From CAVUPF01 sp963743285 (GTDB taxonomy: Bacteria; Actinomycetota; Thermoleophilia; Solirubrobacterales; 70-9): a stretch of DNA of 64,000 bases. Positions 24,528-32,534 of this stretch are shown here, piece by piece. The stretch is from assembly GCA_963743285.1 (NCBI GenBank), contig CAVUPF010000001.1, positions 372,001 through 436,000 of the forward strand, written 5' to 3'. Below the pieces are notes generated by a model that was not told the DNA's origin, made no database searches, and was given only the letters and a program-made list of their open reading frames with translations. A program made the translations under genes and the position numbers. How positions within the stretch are numbered: the first letter of the stretch is position 1; each line of letters opens with the position of its first letter.

Positions 24528-24904
24528 ATCTTGTGGATGACGACAGGCCGTTTGGACGTTTCACCCGCGGCTCGGATCGGTCGCGGTGGTCCTACGAGGG
24601 CTTCCATTGGCCATGGGGTGTCGACCGAGGCATGCCGCCGATTTCCTTCACCTGCAAAAAGAGCAGCTCTCGGGTCTACTTCACGTACGAATAGAGCGGG
24701 TGTAGCGGCCGAGCTGCCTTCGCCTCCTGCTGTCGAGCAAGTGGCCAGCCCCGTTCATCGGTCCAAGTGGACGGAGCTGGGGGTTAGATCAGTCGGACCG
24801 ATTTCAGGGTTGCGGGCCACCCCGGCTCGACCCCGCTTATCCCGGCCGCTCTCCAAGTCACAAATAGCAAGCCGACTGGATCGCGATCGAGTTTGATCAC
24901 CGGG
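24528..24904. other. Gap after the secreted protein gene
   Basis: Apart from the possible out-of-frame C-terminus up to 24694, no gene or RNA is recognised. Genes on both sides converge here. Confidence 0.35.
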
Positions 24905-25486
24905 TTAGCTTGCCTTCGGCGAGACCGCTGAGCCCGGAGAGCGCCGTTGGCGCCGCTGCCTCATCATCACCGCAGCGATTGAGATCGCGGCAAGAACAGC
25001 GACGGCAATTAGAATCGGAACAAGAGGCGAGGAGCCGCCGCCGCTTGAAGTCTGCATGGATGATCCACCCGACTGGCCCGGAGCTTGCGTCTGGTTGTCT
25101 GCAGCCGTGCCCGTGCTGTTCCGTTGACGGCTGTGGGCCGTGCCGTCCTTGACTGATCTTGAGGTTGGGGCACCCGTTGATGTTGACCCTCCGGAACCCC
25201 GTGCTGTGCTGGCGGACTGACTCGTTGCGGAGGCACCGCCGCTGCTCGCGGTGGAGGCATGGGCAGGCCCCGAGTGGGACGGGATCGTGCTCTTCCCTGT
25301 GGCCGTTGGGACCGATTCTTCATACTGAATGCTGCTCGAATCCGCCTCTGCAAGGACCGGAAAGCAAGCGAATCCAAGCAGGGCAATCGCCGAGAGGAGA
25401 AAGTAGGCACAGAGCCCCGAATTTCGACCAAGACGGCACATCCCACGGGAAATGCTACTCCTCAAGGCGGCTCTTATTGACGGCAA
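24905..25486 (-). CDS. Anchored Ser/Thr/Gly-rich surface protein
   Basis: 193 residues. N-terminal signal segment (GLCAYFLLSAIALLGFACF), then about 100 residues of low-complexity Ser/Thr/Gly/Gln with no repeats (ASTASSGGASATSQSASTAR), then a C-terminal membrane helix PLVPILIAVAVLAAISIAAV and a basic tail RQRRQRRSPG. The layout is that of a wall-spanning, membrane-anchored stalk. The function cannot be told. ATG 25486 or the internal ATG at residue 16 may start it. Confidence 0.65.
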   Translation of the reverse strand: MPSIRAALRSSISRGMCRLGRNSGLCAYFLLSAIALLGFACFPVLAEADSSSIQYEESVPTATGKSTIPSHSGPAHASTASSGGASATSQSASTARGSGGSTSTGAPTSRSVKDGTAHSRQRNSTGTAADNQTQAPGQSGGSSMQTSSGGGSSPLVPILIAVAVLAAISIAAVMMRQRRQRRSPGSAVSPKAS

Positions 25487-25581
25487 TTGACAGCTTTGAT
25501 CCTCGGTTCTACGATCGCGCTGCGTGCGCCACGCAGCTGCGCTCGGCGGCGTGTTTTAACAATGTCGAAGCCGACGTTCGT

Positions 25582-26493
25582 TCAGTCGGGTGTGACCGCT
25601 TCCGTTGGTGCGGTGTTGTGACGCGCGTGCCACCAGGTACTTCCTCGTGTGTGTATGAGGTACTCCTCGAGGCGGTTCTGTCTGGCCCACAGCTTCGCGT
25701 CGGTGCTATCCAGTTGCCGGCGCTGCCCCTGTGTGAGCTGCATCTGGCCTTCGACGTGGTCGAGCGCTTCGGCTGCGAGCTCTGCCCGTAGCTCCGGATC
25801 CTCGGTGTGCTCGAAGCGCTGCCGCGCGAGACGGAGTGCTTCCTCGGCCACGAGCATGCGGCGGCCTGTCTCCTCAGCCGGGCCGAGTATCTCTCTCTCA
25901 GCTGCGGGATCGTCACTCCAGGGGGGGTCAGCTGCGCCTTGGTCGGCAAGCGCCGTCGGGGCGCCTGGAGGCTCTACGTCACGTACCTGCATGGGGGGCC
26001 TCTGATCTGTCGCCGGTCGATCGCGCAAGACAGGAGCGGAGGATGGGAGCCTTCGCTCGGGGTCGGCGTGCACGATCAGCACCGGGACGGGACTGTGGTG
26101 CAGCACGTAGTGGCTCACGCTGCCGAGTAGGACTGAGCGCAGCGCACCGCGTCCACGTGAGCCCATGACGATGAGGTCGTGGTGTCCGGTGGTGATCTGG
26201 TTTATCAGTGTGGGCCTCACCGGTTCGCTGCCCAGCTCGGTGCTGACCGACACGTCATCGGGAATCCGCTCGACGGCCGCACGCAGGATCGCCTCGCTCT
26301 CGGCCTCCGCGTCGCGGGCGAGGTTAGTCACCACCTGGCCGCTCATGCCTAGATAGGCGGCCGCGGGTGGCGCTGTGGCAGCGCTGAAGAGCGTCAAGCG
26401 GGCGTGCTCTGCCTCGGCCAGGTCGATCGCTTGCGTGAGCGCCTGATCTGAGTCGGGTGAGCCGTCGATGGCTACGAGGATGTTGTGAAACAT
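25582..26493 (-). CDS. Universal stress protein with long C-terminal extension
   Basis: 303 residues. Residues 1-145 are a UspA domain: NILVAIDGSPDSDQALTQAI, the ATP-binding GSRGRGALRSVLLGSVSHYV and a closing HSPVPVLIVHAD. Residues ~146-303 are unrelated: a Pro-rich linker, then a charged helical segment (AEEALRLARQRFEHTEDPEL, HVEGQMQLTQGQRRQLDSTD). It diverges from the marR gene at 26571 across a very AT-rich 77-bp spacer, which may hold a shared operator. Confidence 0.88.
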   Translation of the reverse strand: MFHNILVAIDGSPDSDQALTQAIDLAEAEHARLTLFSAATAPPAAAYLGMSGQVVTNLARDAEAESEAILRAAVERIPDDVSVSTELGSEPVRPTLINQITTGHHDLIVMGSRGRGALRSVLLGSVSHYVLHHSPVPVLIVHADPERRLPSSAPVLRDRPATDQRPPMQVRDVEPPGAPTALADQGAADPPWSDDPAAEREILGPAEETGRRMLVAEEALRLARQRFEHTEDPELRAELAAEALDHVEGQMQLTQGQRRQLDSTDAKLWARQNRLEEYLIHTRGSTWWHARHNTAPTEAVTPD

Positions 26494-26570
26494 GATGGGC
26501 TCCTTCCGTGACGTGGAGCTGTCTTGCGAATGTCTAGATATTTATATCATAAAACTATATAGTCTCCGAT

Positions 26571-27047
26571 ATGACTACGGTGAGCATGGCTTCCGAGACA
26601 GAGCGGACACAGCGAATCGACTACGTCGCCGGCAACCTGCTCTCACGCGCCGCCGTGCTGGTGCGGCTGCTCGTCAAGCAGGTGCGCAACACCGAGATCT
26701 CGCGCACTGAAGGAGAGGTCCTCGTCATCTTGAGCGGCGCCCCGCGAAGGATCACCGAGCTCGCCGAGCTCGAGGGGATCGCGCAGCCCACGATGACATT
26801 GCTCATCAAGCGCCTGCAGGAGCGGGGCTGGGTGACTCGCGAAGGGCTGCCAGGGGACGGGCGCGTGGTGATGGTCAGCATCACCGAGGCGGGGAGCGCT
26901 GCGGCGCAGGCGTTTCGTGCCCAGTTCCTCGCAGCTCTACGAACCGACCTGCAGGAGCTATCCGATCAACAGCTTGCGGCTCTTTGCGACGCGACCGAGA
27001 CGCTCGGCTCGTTCGTCGACGACCTACAGCGGCGAACCGGAAGATGA
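26571..27047 (+). CDS. MarR-family regulator
   Basis: 158 residues from ATG 26571 (ATG 26586 possible). Winged helix: RTEGEVLVILSGAPRRITEL, AELEGIAQPTMTLLIKRLQE, wing RGWVTREGLPGDGRVVMVSI. The upstream spacer (26520-26565) is extremely A/T-rich for this genome (TCTAGATATTTATATCATAA, ACTATATAGT), fit for a promoter and MarR sites. It is followed by a decayed membrane-protein gene, its probable former target. Confidence 0.9.
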   Translation: MTTVSMASETERTQRIDYVAGNLLSRAAVLVRLLVKQVRNTEISRTEGEVLVILSGAPRRITELAELEGIAQPTMTLLIKRLQERGWVTREGLPGDGRVVMVSITEAGSAAAQAFRAQFLAALRTDLQELSDQQLAALCDATETLGSFVDDLQRRTGR

Positions 27048-27075
27048 CCAAAATCGATCGACGCAGGTGAGAACG

Positions 27076-27365
27076 ATGGCACGCCGCATCGCACATCCCG
27101 AGCTGCCGATGGCGCTGCTGAGCTTCTGTTGCCGCCTACTTCGCCGTCGCGTCGAGTACCAACTACGTCGGGCGCACCACGCCCCCAAGCCGCACGACGT
27201 CAGGGTCGCGATCGTGGGCGTACCGTCCACCCCGCGCCGCTCGCCCGCGGCCTCTCGGTCGGGGCCAAGAACGCGTTCTCGGTCTTCCAAACCTCGAGCG
27301 TCGCGCTCTACGGGGTCCGCCAAGCAGCGGCAGGTGCTCCGATCATGGCGCTTTGTGGAACCCCT
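27076..27365 (+). pseudogene. Decayed YhgE/Pip-like membrane protein, N-terminal part
   Basis: Recognisable pieces in three frames in the right order: MARRIAHPELPMALLS, then VAAYFAVASSTNYVGRTTPP, then KPHDVRVAIVGVPS, then PLARGLSVGAKNAFSVFQTS. These match the start of actinobacterial YhgE/Pip-like or ABC-2-type membrane proteins, often placed next to MarR regulators. At least three shifts in 290 bp make it a fossil. It is followed directly by the HAD gene. Confidence 0.5.
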
Positions 27366-27406
27366 TAACTTCTGAGGACGGCGACCCGGCTACTGTCAAG
27401 GTGCCG

Positions 27407-28081
27407 ATGTCCGAAGATCACCTCGCAATTCTGTTCGACATCGACGGTACGCTGATTAATACCGGCGGGGCCGGCGCGGCATCATGGCGCCTGGCATTCG
27501 ATGAGCTTTACGGCATCCCAGCCGACATCGGAGAGTTCACCGACTCCGGCATGACTGATCCAGAGGTCGGGCGGAAGACCTTCGAAGCAGTGCTGCACCG
27601 TGAGCCCGAGCGCAAGGAGTTCACCCGGCTGATGGAGCGGCGGCTCTTCTACCTCCACCAGACGGTCGAGGAGTCCGAGGGCTACCGCGTGCTGGAAGGC
27701 GTCGAGGAGCTGCTGCCCAGCCTGATCGAGGACGGCTACCTGGTCGGGCTCGTCACCGGTAACACGGAAGCCGCCGCCCACATCAAGCTCCACCGGGCAA
27801 AGCTCAACCGCTTCTTCTCATTCGGAGGCTACGGCTCTGACTCATCCGAGCGCAGTGAGGTGACCCGAATCGCGCTCAAGCGCGCGACCCTGGTCTACGG
27901 CGCAGCGGTGAGTCCGGATCAGGCGATCGCCGTGGGGGATACTCCTCTCGATGTCGAGGGCGCCCACGCCGCCGGGATCAAATGCGTGGGCGTCGGCAGC
28001 AACAAGTTCAGCGCCGATCAGCTTCGCGAGGCTGGGGCCGACTACGCGATCGCTTCGCTCGAGGAGGGCTTGCCGCTCTGA
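27407..28081 (+). CDS. HAD-superfamily phosphatase (phosphoglycolate-phosphatase-like)
   Basis: 224 residues from ATG 27407; earlier in-frame codons lie in the pseudogene. Motif I ILFDIDGTLINTGG, motif II VGLVTGNTEAAA, the Lys of motif III in RIALKRATLVYG and motif IV AIAVGDTPLDVEGAHAAGI are all present. The cap is a helical C1 type between motif I and II. Likely a soluble small-phosphate-ester phosphatase; substrate unknown. Confidence 0.92.
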   Translation: MSEDHLAILFDIDGTLINTGGAGAASWRLAFDELYGIPADIGEFTDSGMTDPEVGRKTFEAVLHREPERKEFTRLMERRLFYLHQTVEESEGYRVLEGVEELLPSLIEDGYLVGLVTGNTEAAAHIKLHRAKLNRFFSFGGYGSDSSERSEVTRIALKRATLVYGAAVSPDQAIAVGDTPLDVEGAHAAGIKCVGVGSNKFSADQLREAGADYAIASLEEGLPL

Positions 28082-28377
28082 CCCAGGCGGCCTGGCGCAG
28101 CTGGTAGCTGCGGCGCAGCTCCGCTGAGCGGACCGCGGCCCCCACACCCGCTGGAACCTGCCAGCCAGCGAGAATTCGGCTTGTAGTCAGGCGGTAGACG
28201 GTCGCTGATATCCGCCAAACCTCGGCCCCGATATAGAGCAGGCCCGGCTGGGGCCTGGCGGAGTGGTCCCCATTAGCGAGCAGAGAAGCAATTCCGCAGC
28301 GCTCTGGACAGCACGATCCTTGAGGCACCTGTCGGCCATCGTCGCCAGTTTCCTCTACACTGCCGGCCTTTGAACAA
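28082..28377. other. Upstream region of the riboswitch
   Basis: About 300 bp with no gene in either direction. It should contain the promoter for the riboswitch-controlled gene. I cannot point to a convincing -35/-10 pair. Confidence 0.35.
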
Positions 28378-28505
28378 CCGGTAAGCCGAATCCGAGGCTC
28401 TTGTAGGGCCTTGGAGCGGGGGAACCAAGAGATTTAGGGGCGAACCCACGAGTGGTGGGGGCGCAGGCTCCTTCAGCGCCAGCCCGACAGCTAACCCCGC
28501 AGGCC
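28378..28505 (+). ncRNA. c-di-AMP riboswitch (ydaO/yuaA type)
   Basis: Conserved parts of the ydaO class appear in order: CCGAATCCGAGG near the 5' end, GGGGGAACCA (28418-28427), AGGGGCGAACC (28436-28446), a variable GC-rich hairpin, and the 3' block CAGCTAACCCCGCAGG (28488-28503). The aptamer ends six bases before AGGAG (28511-28515) of the NlpC-like gene, so ligand binding could control ribosome access or termination. In actinobacteria this class commonly precedes cell-wall hydrolase genes, as here. Confidence 0.9.
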
Positions 28506-28521
28506 GACAGAGGAGACTGGT

Positions 28522-29154
28522 TTGCGGTTAGCGTGCAACAAGTTGAAGGCGGGAGCATGTGCTTTTGCGGTCGCGGCGGCGGCGGCCTCACCACCGGCGC
28601 TTGCCGACGCCGCCTCCGGAGGTGGACTGAGCGCTTCGCCCGGCCCGATTTCCGCGCCCTCTGAATCGCCGCCGCCGACGCTGTGTCCACCGGACTCCGG
28701 CGGGATGGCTAACTCCACGGAAGGCTGCGCTCCGTTCGAAAGGGCCCGCCTCATCGCCGGCGAAGCGATTGCTCCAGCCGACGCTCCCGCCGCAGTCAAG
28801 GCTGTGATCGCCGCCGCCGACTCGATTCGCACCACGCCCTACATATGGGGAGGCGGCCACCTCAGCTGGATGTCTCGCGGCTATGACTGCTCAGGCGCGG
28901 TCAGCTTTGCCTTGCACGGAGGCGACTTCCTCAGCTCGCCGCTCGTCTCCGGTCAGATGATGCACTGGGGTCGCCCCGGAAAGGGCCGCTGGATCACCGT
29001 CTACGCAAATTCAGTCCACGCCTATGCAGTGATCGACGGCCGGCGCTGGGACACGGTCGGCGACTCTCGCGGAGTCACCGGCCCGCGGTGGCATCCCTCC
29101 ATGGCAGGAGAGACCACGGCCGGCTTTGTCGCTCGTCATCCGGCGGGCTACTGA
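28522..29154 (+). CDS. Secreted NlpC/P60-like cell-wall protein under c-di-AMP riboswitch
   Basis: 210 residues from TTG 28522, chosen because AGGAG sits six bases upstream. Signal peptide (AGACAFAVAAAAASPPALAD) followed by a short Gly/Pro linker. The catalytic part (residues ~95-210) has YDCSGAVSFALHGGDFLSS with the nucleophile Cys, a His in VYANSVHAYAVIDG and DTVGDSRGVTGPRW. It is close to the C-terminus of the larger NlpC/P60 protein at 48226 but has no coiled coil. Likely a peptidoglycan endopeptidase or amidase whose level follows c-di-AMP. Confidence 0.85.
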   Translation: MRLACNKLKAGACAFAVAAAAASPPALADAASGGGLSASPGPISAPSESPPPTLCPPDSGGMANSTEGCAPFERARLIAGEAIAPADAPAAVKAVIAAADSIRTTPYIWGGGHLSWMSRGYDCSGAVSFALHGGDFLSSPLVSGQMMHWGRPGKGRWITVYANSVHAYAVIDGRRWDTVGDSRGVTGPRWHPSMAGETTAGFVARHPAGY

Positions 29155-29313
29155 GTCAGCTCAAGACCGCGGCACCGCCCCGACGGCTCAAATGCAATCC
29201 CGTCAAGATTGCGGGATGCACAGATCGCTAGAGCGCGGACTGAGTTCCTCGACCGTAGCGATCGGCAGCCGCAGCCCCCTGGGGGGTGCTGTCCGAAGTG
29301 GAGGCCATGAGGA

Positions 29314-31107
29314 TTGACCCCGCTGCCACCAGACTCGGAGCCGGTCCCCGATCGGTCAGAGCCGACCCCTGGTCGGGGTCCAGTCGACGGCGAGCGCTCC
29401 GAGCAGCCGACCGAGGAGCGGTTCGCCGCCGCGGCCGGCCTCCCGGACACCGGTAAGCAGCCCTCCGGGGGCACCCCTCCCAAGGTGCCTGCTCCACTGG
29501 GCGCCGAGCCTGGGCAAGAAAAGACGCCCGTTGGCGCGGTTCGAACCCCCGGCCGATTGCCGCTGCCGCCGGCGCCTTCGCCAAAGATTGCCTCCCCTGT
29601 TGGCGATGGGCCGCCCAGGCGGCCCCGGACGTGGCTGCGGTTCCTGATTGCCTCGCTGTTGATCATCATCAGCACCGCTGCGGCGACCTCGATCAGCATC
29701 CTCGACTACCTGGGAGGCATTGCCAGCGCGCTGGCGCATGACGGCCGGCTCAGCAAGGTAGACAGGTTCCTCGTTCGTGGCTACGCGGGTGGGCCGCAGA
29801 CGATCCTCTTGATCGGCTCCGATCACCGCCCCAACAACAGCACCAGCAAGAGGGGGCTTTCCGACACCGTGCTCTTGGTCCGTTTGGATCCCAGCCAAAG
29901 CACGATCAACATGCTGTCGATTCCCCGTGACCTCAAAGTCGACATCCCCGGCTATGGGATCGGCAAGTTCAATTCGGCCTACTCAGATGGAGGTCCGGAG
30001 CTTTCCCTGCGCACGCTCAAGCAGGTAACCGGACTCTCGGTCAATCACCTCTTCGTCGTCGACTTCCAGGGTTTCGCCAAAGCGGTCGACGCAATCGGCT
30101 GCGTGTACGTCGACGTCGACCGGCGCTACTACCACTCTAACGAAGGCCTGGCGACCTCCGAACAGTACTCGGAAATCAATATCCAGCCCGGCTATCAGAA
30201 GCTCTGCGGGACAAAGGCGCTTGAGTTCGTGCGCTACCGCCATACCGATACGGACCTCGTCCGCGAGGCTCGCCAGCAGCAGTTCCTGCGCGATGCGCGC
30301 CAGATGATCCCTACCGAACAGCTGATCGACCAGCGCACCCAGCTGATCGACATCTTCACCAAATACACGACCTCCGACCTGCACTCCACCGAACAGCTGC
30401 TGGAACTGTTGAAGCTCTTCGTCGAACTCAAAGGCGACCCGATCAAGCAGATCCCCTTCCCCGCGGTGCTCGAACCGCTGGTCGAAAACCAGCCCAACTA
30501 CGTGACCGCTAGCCCGACCGCGATCCAGCAGGTGGTCGAGGAATTCCTAGGCGCCGGGCCGAGCATCGAACAGAGCGAGTCGCTGCACCTGACAAATAGC
30601 AAGTCAAAGTCGAGCTCTTCCAGGCGGGCCTCGGCGGTCAAGCTCCACGGCTCAGCGGGACTCATCGAGGCTCCTGAAATCGGTGCCCAGATGGCATCGA
30701 GCACCCAAAGTCGCCTCCACTTCCCGGTCTTTTACCCACGCAAGCTCCCGGTCGAAGCGAGCTATGCGGAAGCGCCGCGTACCTACGGACTCCGCGATCA
30801 GAGCGGCAAGCGCCACCCCGCATACAAAATGGTCTTCGAACTGCCCACCGGGGCCTACACCGCCTACTTTGGTCTGCAGGGCATCGACGGCTGGCGGGAA
30901 CCGCCGATTCTCAGCGGGACGAGCCAGCCGGTCGATCTCGATGGGCGCCATTTCCAGGTCTTCACCAACGGCGGACACATTCGGCTGATCGCCTGGCACT
31001 ACGGCAACGATGTCTACTGGATCGACAACAGCCTCGTAGAGGTGTTGAGCAACGGCCAGATGCTCGGAATCGCTCGCTCGCTCGCCGAGCTGAAGCCGAA
31101 GCGCTGA
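29314..31107 (+). CDS. LytR-CpsA-Psr (LCP) family glycopolymer ligase
   Basis: 597 residues from TTG 29314; a stop at 29308 in this frame rules out earlier starts. Residues ~1-105 are a Pro-rich cytoplasmic region. A TM helix follows (RFLIASLLIIISTAAATSIS). The LCP domain spans ~150-330: ILLIGSDHRPNN, SDTVLLVRLDPSQSTINMLS, IPRDLKVDIPGYG, FNSAYSDGGPELSLRTLKQV, ALEFVRYRHTDTDLVREARQ. LCP enzymes attach lipid-linked glycopolymers to peptidoglycan. The C-terminal ~200 residues after a Ser/Lys linker are a separate extracytoplasmic domain of unknown role. Confidence 0.93.
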   Translation: MTPLPPDSEPVPDRSEPTPGRGPVDGERSEQPTEERFAAAAGLPDTGKQPSGGTPPKVPAPLGAEPGQEKTPVGAVRTPGRLPLPPAPSPKIASPVGDGPPRRPRTWLRFLIASLLIIISTAAATSISILDYLGGIASALAHDGRLSKVDRFLVRGYAGGPQTILLIGSDHRPNNSTSKRGLSDTVLLVRLDPSQSTINMLSIPRDLKVDIPGYGIGKFNSAYSDGGPELSLRTLKQVTGLSVNHLFVVDFQGFAKAVDAIGCVYVDVDRRYYHSNEGLATSEQYSEINIQPGYQKLCGTKALEFVRYRHTDTDLVREARQQQFLRDARQMIPTEQLIDQRTQLIDIFTKYTTSDLHSTEQLLELLKLFVELKGDPIKQIPFPAVLEPLVENQPNYVTASPTAIQQVVEEFLGAGPSIEQSESLHLTNSKSKSSSSRRASAVKLHGSAGLIEAPEIGAQMASSTQSRLHFPVFYPRKLPVEASYAEAPRTYGLRDQSGKRHPAYKMVFELPTGAYTAYFGLQGIDGWREPPILSGTSQPVDLDGRHFQVFTNGGHIRLIAWHYGNDVYWIDNSLVEVLSNGQMLGIARSLAELKPKR

Positions 31108-31145
31108 GGACCGCAGCGTTTGCTCCGTCATCATGTTTCAAAGAC

Positions 31146-31811
31146 ATGCTCAAATCGAGATGTAAGCGGGGCGCGGCTTTCTCCTGCGTGCTCTTCCTCA
31201 GCGCTGCCCTGGTCGCGGTGAGCCAAGCGCCGCGGTCAGCGCAGGCTCGCGAGGCCCGGTCCGCAATCGCGGTCAGCGCCCGGGCCAGTTCCGCGACGTC
31301 TGCCTCCCCCTACAACCTGCTCCTGGTCGGGGGGCCGGGGCCGACCGATATCGACATCTCGCTCAGCGCCGACGGTCGCACCTACGTGATCCAGGCCAAC
31401 GGCCCGCTCGAAGTCGGGATCCAGGCCTGCGCAAACCCGCCTGGGGATCAGGACGAGCTGATCTGCCAGGCGCCGGCGATCGGCTCCTTCGAAGTCAACG
31501 GCGGCAGCGGTGGCGACACGGAGATCGTCGGCCGGACGGTGATGGTGCCCGCGACCCTCAGGGGTGGCTCCGGGAACGACCTCCTCATCGCCGGCGGCGG
31601 CAACGACACTCTGTTTGGTCGGGCTGGCAACGACACCCTGATCGGCGGCCCCGGCAACGACCGCCTCTTTGGCGGCCCCGGCAACGACCGCCTCAAGGCC
31701 GGTACCGGCAACAGCCTGCTCAATGGCGGACCGGGCTATGACACTTGCGTCGGCGGCCCGGGCAAAGACATCTTCGTCTCCTGCGAGGTCGTGCACAGGG
31801 GACTTCACTGA
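31146..31811 (+). CDS. Secreted RTX-type calcium-binding repeat protein
   Basis: 221 residues from ATG 31146. Signal peptide (AAFSCVLFLSAALVAVSQAP). The C-terminal half has tandem RTX nonapeptides: GGSGNDLLIAGGGNDTLFG, RAGNDTLIGGPGNDRLFGG, PGNDRLKAGTGN, GGPGYDTCVGGPGKDIFVSC. These form a Ca-dependent beta-roll. The N-terminal half carries a strand-rich segment without known family. It has no type I secretion neighbours, so export is likely through Sec and its signal peptide. Confidence 0.88.
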   Translation: MLKSRCKRGAAFSCVLFLSAALVAVSQAPRSAQAREARSAIAVSARASSATSASPYNLLLVGGPGPTDIDISLSADGRTYVIQANGPLEVGIQACANPPGDQDELICQAPAIGSFEVNGGSGGDTEIVGRTVMVPATLRGGSGNDLLIAGGGNDTLFGRAGNDTLIGGPGNDRLFGGPGNDRLKAGTGNSLLNGGPGYDTCVGGPGKDIFVSCEVVHRGLH

Positions 31812-31921
31812 GCCTCAGGCGCGGTGAGGACAGCCGGGCCCTACCGTGAAGACAGGCTCGACCGGCTGCATCTGCCATGCTCGTGGCAACCGCTTCACCC
31901 AGGGGAGCTTCGGAGGACAAA

Positions 31922-32146
31922 ATGTTCAGTGGCCTTGAGAGCCCGTTTCACCTGCTGATCGTGCTGGTGATCGTGATCCTCGTGCTCGGGCCGAAGAGGA
32001 TCCCGGAGGTAGCCCGTTCGCTCGGCTCGGGGATCCGCCACTTCAGATCGTCCCTCTCCGGGGAGGATGCAGAGCCAGAGGGAGACGAGGCTTCCAAGCA
32101 GCCACAGCTCGACGCCCACCCCCCCGACAAGCCGGGATCCGCGTAG
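31922..32146 (+). CDS. tatA: TatA/E-family twin-arginine translocase subunit
   Basis: 74 residues from ATG 31922; GGAGGA lies eight bases upstream. A short N-terminal TM (FHLLIVLVIVILVLGPKRIP) with the FGP-like 'LGPKR' hinge leads into an amphipathic helix (EVARSLGSGIRHFRSSLSGE) and an acidic tail. That is the standard TatA layout. It forms the pore for folded proteins; no tatB or tatC is nearby. Confidence 0.92.
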   Translation: MFSGLESPFHLLIVLVIVILVLGPKRIPEVARSLGSGIRHFRSSLSGEDAEPEGDEASKQPQLDAHPPDKPGSA

Positions 32147-32233
32147 CTCCGCAGTCGCGCTCCTTGCAGCCGGCGAGGCATGCCATATGGCTGTATCGCC
32201 CAGGTATTCATCTCGCGTTGAATATCCAAGTTC

Positions 32234-32422
32234 ATGATCTGCGCGATGCGACGGTCTGGTCCCAGCTTCTGTCCTGGCTGCGGCGAGCGCGTCTCCGTCT
32301 TTGCCGCCGGCTGCGCCTACTGCGGCCGTGAGCTCGGTCCGCGGCGCGCCCAGCGGCCGCCGCACTGGTCTGAGAGGGTTCGTGCGATCCTCCGCTCTCT
32401 TCGTTTGAGTCCGCGCCCCTAA
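32234..32422 (+). CDS. Small zinc-ribbon protein
   Basis: 62 residues. Two CxxC knuckles, FCPGCGERVSVFAAGCAYCG, form a zinc ribbon; a basic tail follows (SERVRAILRSLRLSPRP). ATG 32234 or the internal ATG at codon 5 may start it. No ribosome site stands out. Role unknown. Confidence 0.6.
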   Translation: MICAMRRSGPSFCPGCGERVSVFAAGCAYCGRELGPRRAQRPPHWSERVRAILRSLRLSPRP

Positions 32423-32534
32423 CCCGGAGCTCAAAGCCGCCGAACGCGCGAAGCCGTGACCATCACTCCATTCCTTAACGTCTCGCTCCCGTCCGTTGCG
32501 GGGACCGAGTCAGCCATGACCTCGAATGGGAGCC

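Noticed and set aside
31125..31148. CATGT/ACATG inverted repeat at the start of the RTX gene as an operator
   Set aside because: Only five base pairs and overlapping the start codon; likely chance.
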